Origin: Pseudotamlana agarivorans | GTDB taxonomy: Bacteria; Bacteroidota; Bacteroidia; Flavobacteriales; Flavobacteriaceae | DNA length: 64,000 bases | Direction of reading: 5' to 3' | Assembly: GCF_018860245.1 (NCBI RefSeq) | Contig: NZ_JAHKPD010000011.1 | Location: 303,667 to 367,666 of the forward strand | Shown: positions 18,482 to 27,274 of the stretch, one piece after another | Numbering within the stretch: the first letter of the stretch is position 1 | How the letters are laid out: each line of letters opens with the position of its first letter | The notes under the pieces: generated by a model | The model's input: only the letters and a program-made list of their open reading frames with translations | What the model was told of the DNA's origin: nothing | Database searches by the model: none | Translations under genes and position numbers: made by a program

Positions 18482-19783
18482 TTGTTAGAAACCCTAAACA
18501 TTCCCACGGTGTTCACTCATAATACAGGCCTTGAATACGCATTAAAACAAGATGAAACTGATGATTTAAAATCTTTCAGAAACCAATTTCACATACCTCA
18601 AGACGCACTGGGGAATGACCTAATTTACATGACAGGAAATTCCTTAGGCTTACAACCCAAACAAACAAAAAACTATGTTAATCAAGAGCTAGAAGATTGG
18701 GCGAATTTGGGCGTGGAAGGTCATACAACAGGAAAAACACCTTGGCTACCTTATCATGAGTTTTTAACAGAATCTATGGCTAAAGTCGTGGGCGCTAAAC
18801 CTATTGAAGTTGTCGTAATGAACACCTTAACGGCAAACCTTCATTTTATGATGGTTTCCTTTTACCAACCTACCAAAACACGCTATAAAATACTAATTGA
18901 AAGTGATGCGTTTCCTTCAGACAAATATGCTGTAGAATCACAATTAAGACATCATGGCTTTGACGACAAGGAAAGTTTGATTTTATGGCAGCCCAGAGAA
19001 AATGAAGCGTTAATACGTTATGAAGATTTAGAAACCATTCTCGAAAAAGAGGGCGACAGTATTGCCTTAATTTTAATTGGTGGCGTAAATTATTATACCG
19101 GGCAGTTTTTCGATTTAAAACGCATCGCAGAATTAGGGCATAAAAGCGGATGTAAAGTTGGGTTTGATTGCGCACATGCAGCAGGAAACACGGCGTTAAA
19201 CCTACACGATTCGGGGGCAGATTTTGCCGCATGGTGTACCTACAAATACTTAAACTCCGGCCCTGGTAGTTTGGCTGGATGTTTTGTTCATGAACGTCAC
19301 GCTCACAATAAAAACCTCAACCGTTTTACAGGATGGTGGAGTCACAATAAAAACACACGCTTTAATATGCGCGATGACTTCGATCAAATCCCTGGTGCCG
19401 AAGGTTGGCAACTTAGTAATCCGCCAATATTATCTATGGCTGCCATAAAAGCTTCATTAGATTTATTTGAAAGCGTTGGCATGGAAAAGCTCCTTAAAAA
19501 ATCGAAAAAACTAACCAGTTACTTCGAGTTTTTATTAAATCAATTGGGAGAAGAAACCATTCGAATTATCACACCAAGCAATCCAGACGAACGTGGTTGC
19601 CAGCTGTCTATTCAGGTAAGGAATGCAGACAAATCATTACATGATAAACTAACCGGTGCTGGCGTTATTAGCGATTGGCGCGAGCCCGATGTAATACGCT
19701 GTGCTCCAACACCATTTTATAATTCCTTTAAAGATGTTTATCTTTTGGTTGAAAAACTAAAGACTATTTTAGAAACTAATTAA
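18482..19783 (+). CDS. kynU: kynureninase
   Basis: PLP enzyme that cleaves kynurenine or 3-hydroxykynurenine to (3-hydroxy)anthranilate plus alanine. At 433 residues it has family length. Cofactor residues are Asp229 and His232 in GFDCAHAAGN and the Schiff-base Lys255 in CTYKYLNSGPG; the WWSHNKNTRF substrate stretch follows. The frame opens with TTG at 18482, but this overlaps a TATTTTTG box (18477-18484). Translation might begin at GTG 18509 instead, removing nine residues that are not conserved. First gene of the kynurenine block. Confidence 0.94.
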   Translation: MLETLNIPTVFTHNTGLEYALKQDETDDLKSFRNQFHIPQDALGNDLIYMTGNSLGLQPKQTKNYVNQELEDWANLGVEGHTTGKTPWLPYHEFLTESMAKVVGAKPIEVVVMNTLTANLHFMMVSFYQPTKTRYKILIESDAFPSDKYAVESQLRHHGFDDKESLILWQPRENEALIRYEDLETILEKEGDSIALILIGGVNYYTGQFFDLKRIAELGHKSGCKVGFDCAHAAGNTALNLHDSGADFAAWCTYKYLNSGPGSLAGCFVHERHAHNKNLNRFTGWWSHNKNTRFNMRDDFDQIPGAEGWQLSNPPILSMAAIKASLDLFESVGMEKLLKKSKKLTSYFEFLLNQLGEETIRIITPSNPDERGCQLSIQVRNADKSLHDKLTGAGVISDWREPDVIRCAPTPFYNSFKDVYLLVEKLKTILETN

Positions 19784-19820
19784 TTAAAAATCATTTTTCA
19801 TTCATAAGAAAGTTAGCAAC

Positions 19821-21239
19821 ATGAACAACAAGCAACAAAACATACTGATTATTGGCGCAGGACTTTGTGGCTCTTTACTGGCCTTACGTTTGGGACAACG
19901 CGGCTTTAATGTTTCTGTTTATGAAAAACGTCCAGATTTACGCAAAACGAACCTTAGTGCTGGTCGGTCGATAAATTTAGCATTTTCCGATCGCGGCAAC
20001 AAAGCCATGAAACTTGTTGGTTTAGAGGAGAAAGTTAAAGCACTTTGTATACCCATGCATGGGCGAATGATTCATGATAAAAACGGAGATACCTTTCAAT
20101 CAAATTATAGTGGTAGAAAACACGAATACATCAATTCCGTATCGCGAAATGACCTAAATGCCTTGCTTTTAAATGAAGCCGAAAATCATGAAAACGTAAA
20201 CTTCTACTTCAATAAAAAATGTAAATCGGTCGATTTCCAAAATACAACAGCACTTTTCCAAGATTATGACACTGAAAAAGATTTTGTAGAAGATGCCGAC
20301 GTTATTATAGCAGCCGATGGCGCAGGTTCTGTATTGAGAAAAAGCTATTATCTAGATAAAGGTTTCCTTTTTAGTTTTTCACAAGACTATTTAACTCATG
20401 GCTATAAAGAACTTAGCATTTTACCCAACGAAAATGGAGACTACCTAGCACAAAAAAACGCGTTACACATTTGGCCTCGAAAAAACTTTATGCTTATTGC
20501 GTTACCAAATTTAGATGGTAGTTTTACGGTCACATTATTTCTAAGTTACGATGAAGGCAACTACAATTTTAGCAGCTTAAAAACAGAAGAAAAAGTAGTT
20601 GCATTTTTTAAAGAAGAATTTCCAGATGCTTTACTTATCATGCCAAATTTAGCCTCCGAATTTTTCAAAAATCCAACATCACCGCTAGGCACCATAAAAT
20701 GTTCGCCATGGCATTATAAAGGCAACACGCTTTTAATGGGCGATGCTGCACATGCTATTGTTCCGTTTTACGGCCAAGGCATGAACGCTGCTTTTGAAGA
20801 TGTAGTCGTACTCGACGCCATTTTAAATAAAAATTTAGAGCACTGGGAAGCCACCTTCAAAACCTATCAAAAAAACAGAAAAATTGATACCGATGCCATT
20901 GCCGATTTAGCGATTGATAATTTTCATGAAATGAAGGAACATGTTATCGCCCCAATTTTTCAAGAAAAACGGAAACTCGAAATGCTTTTAGAAAAGAAGT
21001 TCCCGACGCAATACCATTCAAAATACGCCATGGTAACTTTTAATGAAAATCTCGATTATCATGTTGCCATGATTCGAGGTCGCGCTCAAGATCGTGCTAT
21101 TTTCAATCTGCTTTCTAGTGGAGAGATTGCGATAAACCATAAAACCACTAATGAAGATTTAGAAAAATTCTTAGAAAAAATTAAGCACGATACCAACCAA
21201 ATTCTAGAAGACCAACTAAAGGCTGGCTTAAAATATTAA
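19821..21239 (+). CDS. kmo: kynurenine 3-monooxygenase
   Basis: FAD-dependent hydroxylase that converts kynurenine to 3-hydroxykynurenine. The 472 residues start with the dinucleotide-binding motif GAGLCGSLLALRLG (about 12-25). The second FAD motif GDAAHAIVPFYGQGMNAAFED and the KMO-type AGRSINLAFSDRG stretch follow. A C-terminal hydrophobic anchor as in mitochondrial KMO is not evident. It lies 37 bases after kynU, and RidA follows after 3 bases, so an operon is likely. Confidence 0.94.
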   Translation: MNNKQQNILIIGAGLCGSLLALRLGQRGFNVSVYEKRPDLRKTNLSAGRSINLAFSDRGNKAMKLVGLEEKVKALCIPMHGRMIHDKNGDTFQSNYSGRKHEYINSVSRNDLNALLLNEAENHENVNFYFNKKCKSVDFQNTTALFQDYDTEKDFVEDADVIIAADGAGSVLRKSYYLDKGFLFSFSQDYLTHGYKELSILPNENGDYLAQKNALHIWPRKNFMLIALPNLDGSFTVTLFLSYDEGNYNFSSLKTEEKVVAFFKEEFPDALLIMPNLASEFFKNPTSPLGTIKCSPWHYKGNTLLMGDAAHAIVPFYGQGMNAAFEDVVVLDAILNKNLEHWEATFKTYQKNRKIDTDAIADLAIDNFHEMKEHVIAPIFQEKRKLEMLLEKKFPTQYHSKYAMVTFNENLDYHVAMIRGRAQDRAIFNLLSSGEIAINHKTTNEDLEKFLEKIKHDTNQILEDQLKAGLKY

Positions 21240-21242
21240 CTC

Positions 21243-21647
21243 ATGAAAAAAACGGTAACACCTCGCGGCGCTTATCCTCTAACAAAACGTATTGGCAATT
21301 TTATTTTTGTTTCCGGAACTAGCTCTAGACGACCAGACAATTCTATTGCTGGGGTAGATATTATTGACGATTTAGGAACTAAACACCTAAATATAGAAGT
21401 TCAAACACGTGAAGTTCTAAAAAATATAGAAACACTTCTCATTAAAGAGGGCGCCACTTTAAATGATGTTGCCGATGTGACCACATTTTTAGTGAACATG
21501 AATGATTTTGCAGGATATAATAGCGCTTACGCGGAATTTTTCAATACAGAAACCGGCCCGACCAGAACCACAGTGGCTGTTCATCAATTACCTCACCCCG
21601 ATTTACTTGTTGAAATTAAAGTGACGGCCTATATAAAATCTATATGA
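21243..21647 (+). CDS. RidA-family protein, probable 2-aminomuconate deaminase
   Basis: A 134-residue YjgF/RidA-fold protein ([12 protein letters not shown] near the N-terminus; the conserved arginine in [13 protein letters not shown]). Family members hydrolyse enamines or imines. The position between kmo and the semialdehyde dehydrogenase suggests it deaminates 2-aminomuconate to 4-oxalocrotonate, as AmnD-type proteins do. This assignment rests on context; a general RidA housekeeping role is the alternative. The stop codon overlaps the next start by four bases. Confidence 0.82.
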   Translation: MKKTVTPRGAYPLTKRIGNFIFVSGTSSRRPDNSIAGVDIIDDLGTKHLNIEVQTREVLKNIETLLIKEGATLNDVADVTTFLVNMNDFAGYNSAYAEFFNTETGPTRTTVAVHQLPHPDLLVEIKVTAYIKSI

Positions 21648-23080
21648 AAATTAAAAACTTCATAAACGGTTCTTTTGAAGATCCCATGTCAAAAGATTGG
21701 CTAGACAATTTTAATCCAGCTTATGGAACAGTTTATGCCCAAACCCCAAACTCATCAAAGGGCGATATCGATTTAGCCGTAAAAGCTGCTGAAAAGGCCT
21801 TTATGAGTTGGTCACAAACATCTTTTGAAAAACGCAGCAGGATTCTAATTAAAATTTCAGAATTACTAGAATTTCATTTGGATAAATTCGCTGAAGCGGA
21901 AAGCAAAGACAATGGCAAACCGTTGCGTCTCGCAAAAGCAATAGATATCCCAAGAGCAGCGAGCAACTTTCGATTTTTTGGAAATGCCATAACACAATTT
22001 TCAAGTGAAAGCCATGAAAGTGTTGGAGCCATGGCTATGAATTATACCTTACGCCAACCTATTGGTATTGTTGGTTGTATTTCGCCATGGAATCTTCCGC
22101 TTTATTTATTCACTTGGAAAATCGCTCCTGCCCTAGCCGCTGGCAACTGTGTTATTGCGAAACCTAGCGAAATTACACCTATCACGGCTTACTTACTGGG
22201 TGACATATGTAACGAAGCTGGTTTGCCTAAAGGTGTTTTAAATATTGTTCACGGTTTAGGCGCTACAACAGGAAAAGCCATTGTAGAACACCCCAAAATA
22301 AAAGCCATTTCTTTTACAGGAGGCACCAATACAGGTACAGAAATAGCAAAAACAGCAGCGCCCTTATTCAAAAAATTATCTTTAGAATTGGGTGGTAAAA
22401 ATCCAAATATCATTTTCGATGATTGTGATTATGAAAAAATGTTGGAAACCACAGTACGCTCCTCGTTTGCCAACCAAGGACAAATTTGCCTGTGTGGCAG
22501 TCGTATATTTGTGGAAGCTACCATTTACGAACGGTTTAAAACCGATTTTATCGAAAAAGTAAAGCAGTTAAAAATTGGCCATCCATCGCAAGAATCAACC
22601 GATGTTGGCGCCATCGTATCTAAAGGGCATCTAACAAAAATTTTAAATTATATTGACATTGCTAAAACCGAAGGCGAGATTCTTGTTGGTGGAAATCAAG
22701 TGATCATCCCCAGTTTTAAAAATGGGTATTACTTAGAGCCTACAGTTATTGAAGTGGATTCAAATGATTGTACCATCAATCAGGAAGAAATATTCGGACC
22801 TGTTGTGACGCTCATGCCTTTTGAAACTGAAGAAGATGTACTAAAAATGGCAAATGATTCCAATTACGGACTCTCAGCTACTTTATGGACGAACAATTTA
22901 TCCAGAACCATGCGATTAAGTAATCAACTAGAAGCGGGTATTGTTTGGGTAAACACATGGATGCTAAGGGATTTAAGAACACCTTTTGGAGGCATGAAAG
23001 CCTCTGGAGTTGGTCGCGAAGGTGGTTTAGAATCCTTACGATTCTTCACCAAAACAAAAAATGTGTGTATAAAATATTAA
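21644..23080 (+). CDS. aldehyde dehydrogenase, probable 2-aminomuconate 6-semialdehyde dehydrogenase
   Basis: A 478-residue NAD-dependent aldehyde dehydrogenase. The cofactor site is marked by [21 protein letters not shown] and SFTGGTNTG, the general-base glutamate by LELGGKNPN, and the nucleophile cysteine by GQICLCGSR. The [13 protein letters not shown] stretch is also present. The LCGSR surrounding and the neighbours fit AmnC/ALDH8A1-type enzymes that oxidise 2-aminomuconate semialdehyde, the product of ACMS decarboxylase. It overlaps the RidA stop by four bases, so the two are translationally coupled. Confidence 0.9.
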   Translation: MKIKNFINGSFEDPMSKDWLDNFNPAYGTVYAQTPNSSKGDIDLAVKAAEKAFMSWSQTSFEKRSRILIKISELLEFHLDKFAEAESKDNGKPLRLAKAIDIPRAASNFRFFGNAITQFSSESHESVGAMAMNYTLRQPIGIVGCISPWNLPLYLFTWKIAPALAAGNCVIAKPSEITPITAYLLGDICNEAGLPKGVLNIVHGLGATTGKAIVEHPKIKAISFTGGTNTGTEIAKTAAPLFKKLSLELGGKNPNIIFDDCDYEKMLETTVRSSFANQGQICLCGSRIFVEATIYERFKTDFIEKVKQLKIGHPSQESTDVGAIVSKGHLTKILNYIDIAKTEGEILVGGNQVIIPSFKNGYYLEPTVIEVDSNDCTINQEEIFGPVVTLMPFETEEDVLKMANDSNYGLSATLWTNNLSRTMRLSNQLEAGIVWVNTWMLRDLRTPFGGMKASGVGREGGLESLRFFTKTKNVCIKY

Positions 23081-23140
23081 CAAAACCCACCTTCTCTATT
23101 TAGAGCACCTTCATTTTATAGAAGTAAAAAAGACATTATA

Positions 23141-23923
23141 ATGGATTTAAAAATTAACAATAAAAACGCCTTAGTTTGCGGTAGCACACAAGGCATAGGA
23201 AAAGCAACAGCCATGGCCTTGGCTCAAGAAGGTGTAAACGTGACTTTAGTAGCGAGAAACAGAGAAAAAATAAAGGCCGTCTTAGCTGAACTTCCCCAAC
23301 ATAGAAACCACAGTTACATAGTAGCCGATTTTTCCAACCCTAGAGAATTGCAAGAACAGGTGATCACGTTTATTGAAAAAAATCACGGTTTTCATATCGT
23401 TATCAATAATACTGGAGGCCCTAGAAGTGGCGCCATTTTAGCCGCTAGTCTGGAGGAATTTGAAAACGCCTTTACCATGCATATAAAATGCAACCATGTT
23501 TTGGCTCAGGCTACGATTCCGTTTATGAAATCGGAAGGTTTCGGACGTATTATCAACGTCATTTCAACTTCGGTTAAGGAGCCCATTCCTGGCTTAGGTG
23601 TGAGCAATACCATTAGAGGTGCTGTAGGTAATTGGAGCAAAACCCTTTCTGACGAAGTTGCTGAATATGGTATTACAGTAAACAACGTCCTTCCCGGGTT
23701 TACAGACACCGAGCGCTTAGCTGAAATTGTAAAGATTAAAGCAAAAGCTGAAGATGTTTCTGTTGAAGCCATGGCCGAAACCATGAAAAACTACACGCCC
23801 GCGAAACGTTTTGCACAACCAGAAGAAACAGCTGCTGTCATTGCTTTTCTTGCTAGTCAAGCTGCGGCTTATGTGAATGGTGTTAATATTCCTGTTGATG
23901 GTGGACGCACGAAATCGCTGTAA
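23141..23923 (+). CDS. atypical short-chain dehydrogenase/reductase
   Basis: A 260-residue SDR-fold protein. The dinucleotide loop GSTQGIG (14-20) and the NNTGGP motif are present. The usual YxxxK catalytic pair is absent: after the expected serine region (NVISTSVKEP) the aligned stretch reads GLGVSNTIRGAVGNW, with Ser and Arg in place of Tyr and Lys. This is the pattern of the BKR-like SDR subgroup that lacks the classical tetrad. Its place inside the kynurenine block suggests a role on a pathway intermediate, but no reaction can be named. It may use a different mechanism or act as a binding protein. Confidence 0.85.
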   Translation: MDLKINNKNALVCGSTQGIGKATAMALAQEGVNVTLVARNREKIKAVLAELPQHRNHSYIVADFSNPRELQEQVITFIEKNHGFHIVINNTGGPRSGAILAASLEEFENAFTMHIKCNHVLAQATIPFMKSEGFGRIINVISTSVKEPIPGLGVSNTIRGAVGNWSKTLSDEVAEYGITVNNVLPGFTDTERLAEIVKIKAKAEDVSVEAMAETMKNYTPAKRFAQPEETAAVIAFLASQAAAYVNGVNIPVDGGRTKSL

Positions 23924-23978
23924 GACTCCTGAATTATTATCTTTATAATCAAGTTTCATAGAAAATAAAATTAAACCG

Positions 23979-24545
23979 ATGAAAACTAGAAATACAGATT
24001 ACATATTAGGAAGCGTATTTTTAGCATTAACAATCGCGTTTATCATCATATCGATGACCAATAAGCCATTTTTTGATTGGGTTTTTGAGCGTCATCATAA
24101 TCAGTGGAGTTGGTATCTCAGACCTTTATTTTTGATACCGTTTTGCTATTTCGCCTATAAGAAAAGCTTCGCGGGAATGATGATTTCTTTGTTCGCCTTA
24201 TTTACCAGCATGTTTTGGTTTCCTAAGCCTGAAATCGTCAGTGACCAGGTGATTACATTTTTAGAATTTGAAAAAAGTTACCTCTACGACTCATGGGATT
24301 TAAATAAAATATTATTAACCTTAACGATACCTATTTCGCTTTCAGCCTTGGGTTTGGCCTTTTGGAAACGTAGTCTAATGATGGGGATTGCAGTGCTCGC
24401 TTTCATGGCGACCGGAAAAATGATATGGAGTATTCAACAGGCCGGAGAATCTGGAACATCCATTTTAGTTCCAGCAATCATCGGACTTATAATTTGTTGT
24501 ACAATTCTTTATTTCGGATTTAAAAGACTTGAAAGAAAGAAATAG
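23979..24545 (+). CDS. multi-pass membrane protein of unknown function
   Basis: A 188-residue protein with about five or six membrane helices (for example residues 8-27, 47-60, 63-79, 113-129, 134-145 and 163-180) and a short basic C-terminus (KRLERKK). I recognise no family. It lies in the kynurenine block in the same direction, 55 bases after the SDR gene and before the 3-hydroxyanthranilate dioxygenase, so transport or membrane tethering for the pathway is possible. A 160-base spacer follows. Confidence 0.75.
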   Translation: MKTRNTDYILGSVFLALTIAFIIISMTNKPFFDWVFERHHNQWSWYLRPLFLIPFCYFAYKKSFAGMMISLFALFTSMFWFPKPEIVSDQVITFLEFEKSYLYDSWDLNKILLTLTIPISLSALGLAFWKRSLMMGIAVLAFMATGKMIWSIQQAGESGTSILVPAIIGLIICCTILYFGFKRLERKK

Positions 24546-24705
24546 CCGGGATGTAAATGAAGAAATTAAGTTTACATGATACGTCCCTACCCTATACTTA
24601 GAACCAAAAAATTACCTACTTTTATATATTAAACTGAATGTTTTAACAAAAACTCAAATACCCGATTTGAGTTGCTCCCTAAGGAGCTTAATAGGGTTTC
24701 TTGAC

Positions 24706-25233
24706 ATGAGCCAGTTAACATCACCCATAAATTTTAAAGCTTGGATTGAAGAAAACAGACATCTTTTAAAACCACCCGTTGGTAATAAAGTGGTTTGGAA
24801 GGACGGCGACTTTATTGTCATGGTTGTTGGCGGCCCCAATAGCAGAAAGGATTACCATTACAACGAAACGCCAGAGTTCTTTTATCAAGTTGAAGGCGAT
24901 ATTGTTTTAAAAATTATTGATAATGGCACACCTAAAGACGTTCATATCAAGGAAGGTGATATTTATTTATTGCCACCAAAAGTACCCCATTCACCGCAAC
25001 GAGGCGCCAACACCGTTGGTTTGGTGATTGAATACAAACGCCCAGAAGGCATGCGAGACGCTTTACTATGGTTTTGCGAAAATTGTGTCACCAAACTATA
25101 TGAAGAAGATTTTACGCTAGAAAACATCGAAACCGACATGCCTAAAATATTCGATAAATTCTATGGTGATGAAAACAAACGCTGCTGCCCAAATTGCGGT
25201 AAAATTATGCAAGCTCCTAAAAAAGTAAAATAA
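24706..25233 (+). CDS. 3-hydroxyanthranilate 3,4-dioxygenase
   Basis: Ring-cleaving Fe(II) cupin enzyme that makes 2-amino-3-carboxymuconate semialdehyde. From the ATG at 24706 it has 175 residues. Its iron ligands fall at His51, Glu57 and His95 (DYHYNETPEFF and VPHSPQR), the same numbers as in the characterised bacterial enzyme. The C-terminal rubredoxin-like site is present as Cys124/Cys127 and Cys161/Cys164. The longer upstream frame from 24667 is rejected because it shifts these positions. A 5-bp inverted repeat and AAGGAG lie just before the start. Confidence 0.96.
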   Translation: MSQLTSPINFKAWIEENRHLLKPPVGNKVVWKDGDFIVMVVGGPNSRKDYHYNETPEFFYQVEGDIVLKIIDNGTPKDVHIKEGDIYLLPPKVPHSPQRGANTVGLVIEYKRPEGMRDALLWFCENCVTKLYEEDFTLENIETDMPKIFDKFYGDENKRCCPNCGKIMQAPKKVK

Positions 25234-25269
25234 GCATATAAGCTTTACTATTCCAATTAGGCATTCACC

Positions 25270-26355
25270 ATGGAAAAACGAAAATTACGAATAAACGGCC
25301 ATTCCCACCTGCTACCCTACCCGGAAGATATTCCTGATTTCATGAGAGAAAAGGAAATTTTTTGGGTGGATAAAGAGCGGAAATTCATGCTTCAAAAAGA
25401 TTGGAGTCGTCCTGTAACACATTCTAGTTTTTTTCTTGAAGAAAAGCTGGAATGGATGGAACACAACACGCTAGATCATGCCGTTGTTTTAAACTTATCG
25501 CAATTATACGGTAATGGTTTACGCGTTGAAGAAATGAAAAAAGCATTACGCTTTCAAAATGATTTTAACGCCAAAATCCAGCACGACCACCCAAATAAAT
25601 TCACAAGTGGTTTTGTAGTACATCCGGGATCTGTGAATAGCGCCTGTTGGGAAATTGAACGTTGTGTAGAAACTCTAGGCTTAAAGTTACTTTGTTTACC
25701 CACGCATTACATGGATACCATAGGCACTTGGCGTTGTATTTTTGATGAAGCCAATGAACCTATTTTTGAATTAGCTAACAAATACAATTTAGCTGTTGAA
25801 ATTCACCCCTATGACGGCGAAAAATTCATAAAATTAGAAAATACCTCTTGGCGTTTTCACCTCATCTGGATGCTGGCACAATGCGCCGATGCCTACCATT
25901 TTCTAACCTTAAACGGCTATCAAGATAAATACCCTAATATGCGGACATGTTTTGCTCATGGCGGACAATTGGCACAAATTAACTTAGGAAGACGTATTCA
26001 AGGATTTGATGGCAGACCCGATTTATTTGAAAACAAACACCATCCCAGAAAGGCTGTTGGCCACAAAAACATCTTTTTCGACACTTTAGTTCATGATACC
26101 GGAAGCTTAGAATTACTTATAAAAAACCACGGTTCAAAACAAGTGATTATGGGGCTTGACGACCCCTATCCTTTAGGTGAAATGGAAAACGAAAAACAAT
26201 CGTCTTACCCCGGTAAGATTTTAGATTTGGCTAAAGAAAGAGAAATCATCAATCAAGACGAATACGAGGCCATTTGGGAAAACAACGTGATTCAGTGGTT
26301 ACATGGTGATGATAAATTAGCCAAAGAAAAGTTGATTAAAAGAATTTTAAGTTAA
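25270..26355 (+). CDS. 2-amino-3-carboxymuconate-6-semialdehyde decarboxylase
   Basis: A 361-residue TIM-barrel amidohydrolase of the ACMSD type, which decarboxylates the dioxygenase product. Zinc ligands include His11 and His13 in NGHSHLL, a central His in EIHPYDG and a late Asp in MGLDDPYPLG; CFAHGGG-like FAHGGQ is present. It follows the dioxygenase by 36 bases. Together with the downstream dehydrogenase encoded at 21644 this completes the branch to 2-aminomuconate and keeps ACMS from cyclising to quinolinate. Confidence 0.92.
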   Translation: MEKRKLRINGHSHLLPYPEDIPDFMREKEIFWVDKERKFMLQKDWSRPVTHSSFFLEEKLEWMEHNTLDHAVVLNLSQLYGNGLRVEEMKKALRFQNDFNAKIQHDHPNKFTSGFVVHPGSVNSACWEIERCVETLGLKLLCLPTHYMDTIGTWRCIFDEANEPIFELANKYNLAVEIHPYDGEKFIKLENTSWRFHLIWMLAQCADAYHFLTLNGYQDKYPNMRTCFAHGGQLAQINLGRRIQGFDGRPDLFENKHHPRKAVGHKNIFFDTLVHDTGSLELLIKNHGSKQVIMGLDDPYPLGEMENEKQSSYPGKILDLAKEREIINQDEYEAIWENNVIQWLHGDDKLAKEKLIKRILS

Positions 26356-26409
26356 TTTTGAAGCTTCTTAAGCATCAAATACAACAACAAGAATTAAACG
26401 CCAAAACAC

Positions 26410-27051
26410 ATGCATTTTATATCGGAAGCCTTAGATGATTATGTTGTAAAACACTCTGAAAACGAGCCAGAATTACTACAGCAACTCACCCGTGAAACGT
26501 ATCAAAAGATACTGCAACCACGTATGCTTAGTGGGCATTATCAAGGCCGTGTGTTAAGTATGATTTCAAAACTGGTCAACCCAAAAAATATTTTGGAAAT
26601 AGGTACATATACGGGCTATTCGGCGCTTTGTTTAGCGGAGGGCATGCAAAAAGATGGCGAACTCCACACTTTAGATGTTAATGAGGAGTTGTTTGATTTT
26701 CAGCGTAAATATTTTGACAAATCTGAGTACGGTACTCAAATTTTTCAGCATTTAGGCGATGCCTTAGAGATTATTCCAAAGCTAAATAAAACCTTCGATT
26801 TGGTTTTTATTGATGCTGATAAAGAAAATTACCCCAATTATTTCAACCTTATTATTGATAAACTCAATGTTGGCGGGATTATTCTATCCGATAATGTATT
26901 ATGGAGTGGAAAAGTCTTAGAAGCCCTAAAACCCGATGACAAATCCACTAAAGCGGTTTTAGAATACAATACCTTACTCAAAGAAGACCCTAGAATTGAA
27001 ACCGTGCTTTTACCTATTCGTGATGGTTTGACGATTAGTAGGAGGTTGTGA
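26410..27051 (+). CDS. class I SAM-dependent O-methyltransferase
   Basis: A 213-residue CCoAOMT/catechol-type methyltransferase. The SAM-binding region reads ILEIGTYTGYSALCLAEG (about 56-73); the metal/catalytic aspartates appear in FIDADKENY and LSDNVLWSGKV. It is the last gene in the kynurenine block, 54 bases after the ACMS decarboxylase. A substrate such as 3-hydroxyanthranilate or another o-dihydroxy/hydroxyamino aromatic is plausible from context but not shown. Homologues also occur outside such clusters in flavobacteria. Confidence 0.88.
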   Translation: MHFISEALDDYVVKHSENEPELLQQLTRETYQKILQPRMLSGHYQGRVLSMISKLVNPKNILEIGTYTGYSALCLAEGMQKDGELHTLDVNEELFDFQRKYFDKSEYGTQIFQHLGDALEIIPKLNKTFDLVFIDADKENYPNYFNLIIDKLNVGGIILSDNVLWSGKVLEALKPDDKSTKAVLEYNTLLKEDPRIETVLLPIRDGLTISRRL

Positions 27052-27137
27052 TTGTTTTTTCTGGTTCTCCTGTATTACAGTTAATGTTGATGTATATATG
27101 GTTTGTTGCGTATTTTAAGCATCTAATTTAGCAAACA

Positions 27138-27196
27138 TGTCTACCGACAGGCAGGCACAAACCGAATAGAATCCCGATAGCTATAGGGATGTGAGG
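27138..27196. repeat. dispersed-repeat remnants before the PIN-domain gene pair
   Basis: The spacer 27052-27271 holds a CTACCGACAGGCAGGCAC segment followed by a near-palindrome ATCCCGATAGCTATAGGGAT (27172-27191, one mismatched pair). A CTGCCGATAGATAGG-like piece recurs near 47030. Such G+C-richer palindromes are typical of dispersed repeats in flavobacterial spacers and here mark the left side of an accessory patch. The hairpin could also end transcription of the kynurenine block. Confidence 0.45.
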
Positions 27197-27266
27197 ATTT
27201 TCGTAAGTAAGCTAAAACTCTAGCAATAAATTATATACTTTGTAGGCTGTAGTTTTTTATATTCAG

Positions 27267-27274
27267 TAAATTTG
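27267..27274 (+). promoter_or_regulatory. candidate -7 promoter element of the PIN-domain gene pair
   Basis: TAAATTTG matches TAnnTTTG. It overlaps the TTG that opens the frame at 27272 and lies 12 bases before an in-frame GTG at 27287, so translation may use that GTG with a very short leader. Confidence 0.4.
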
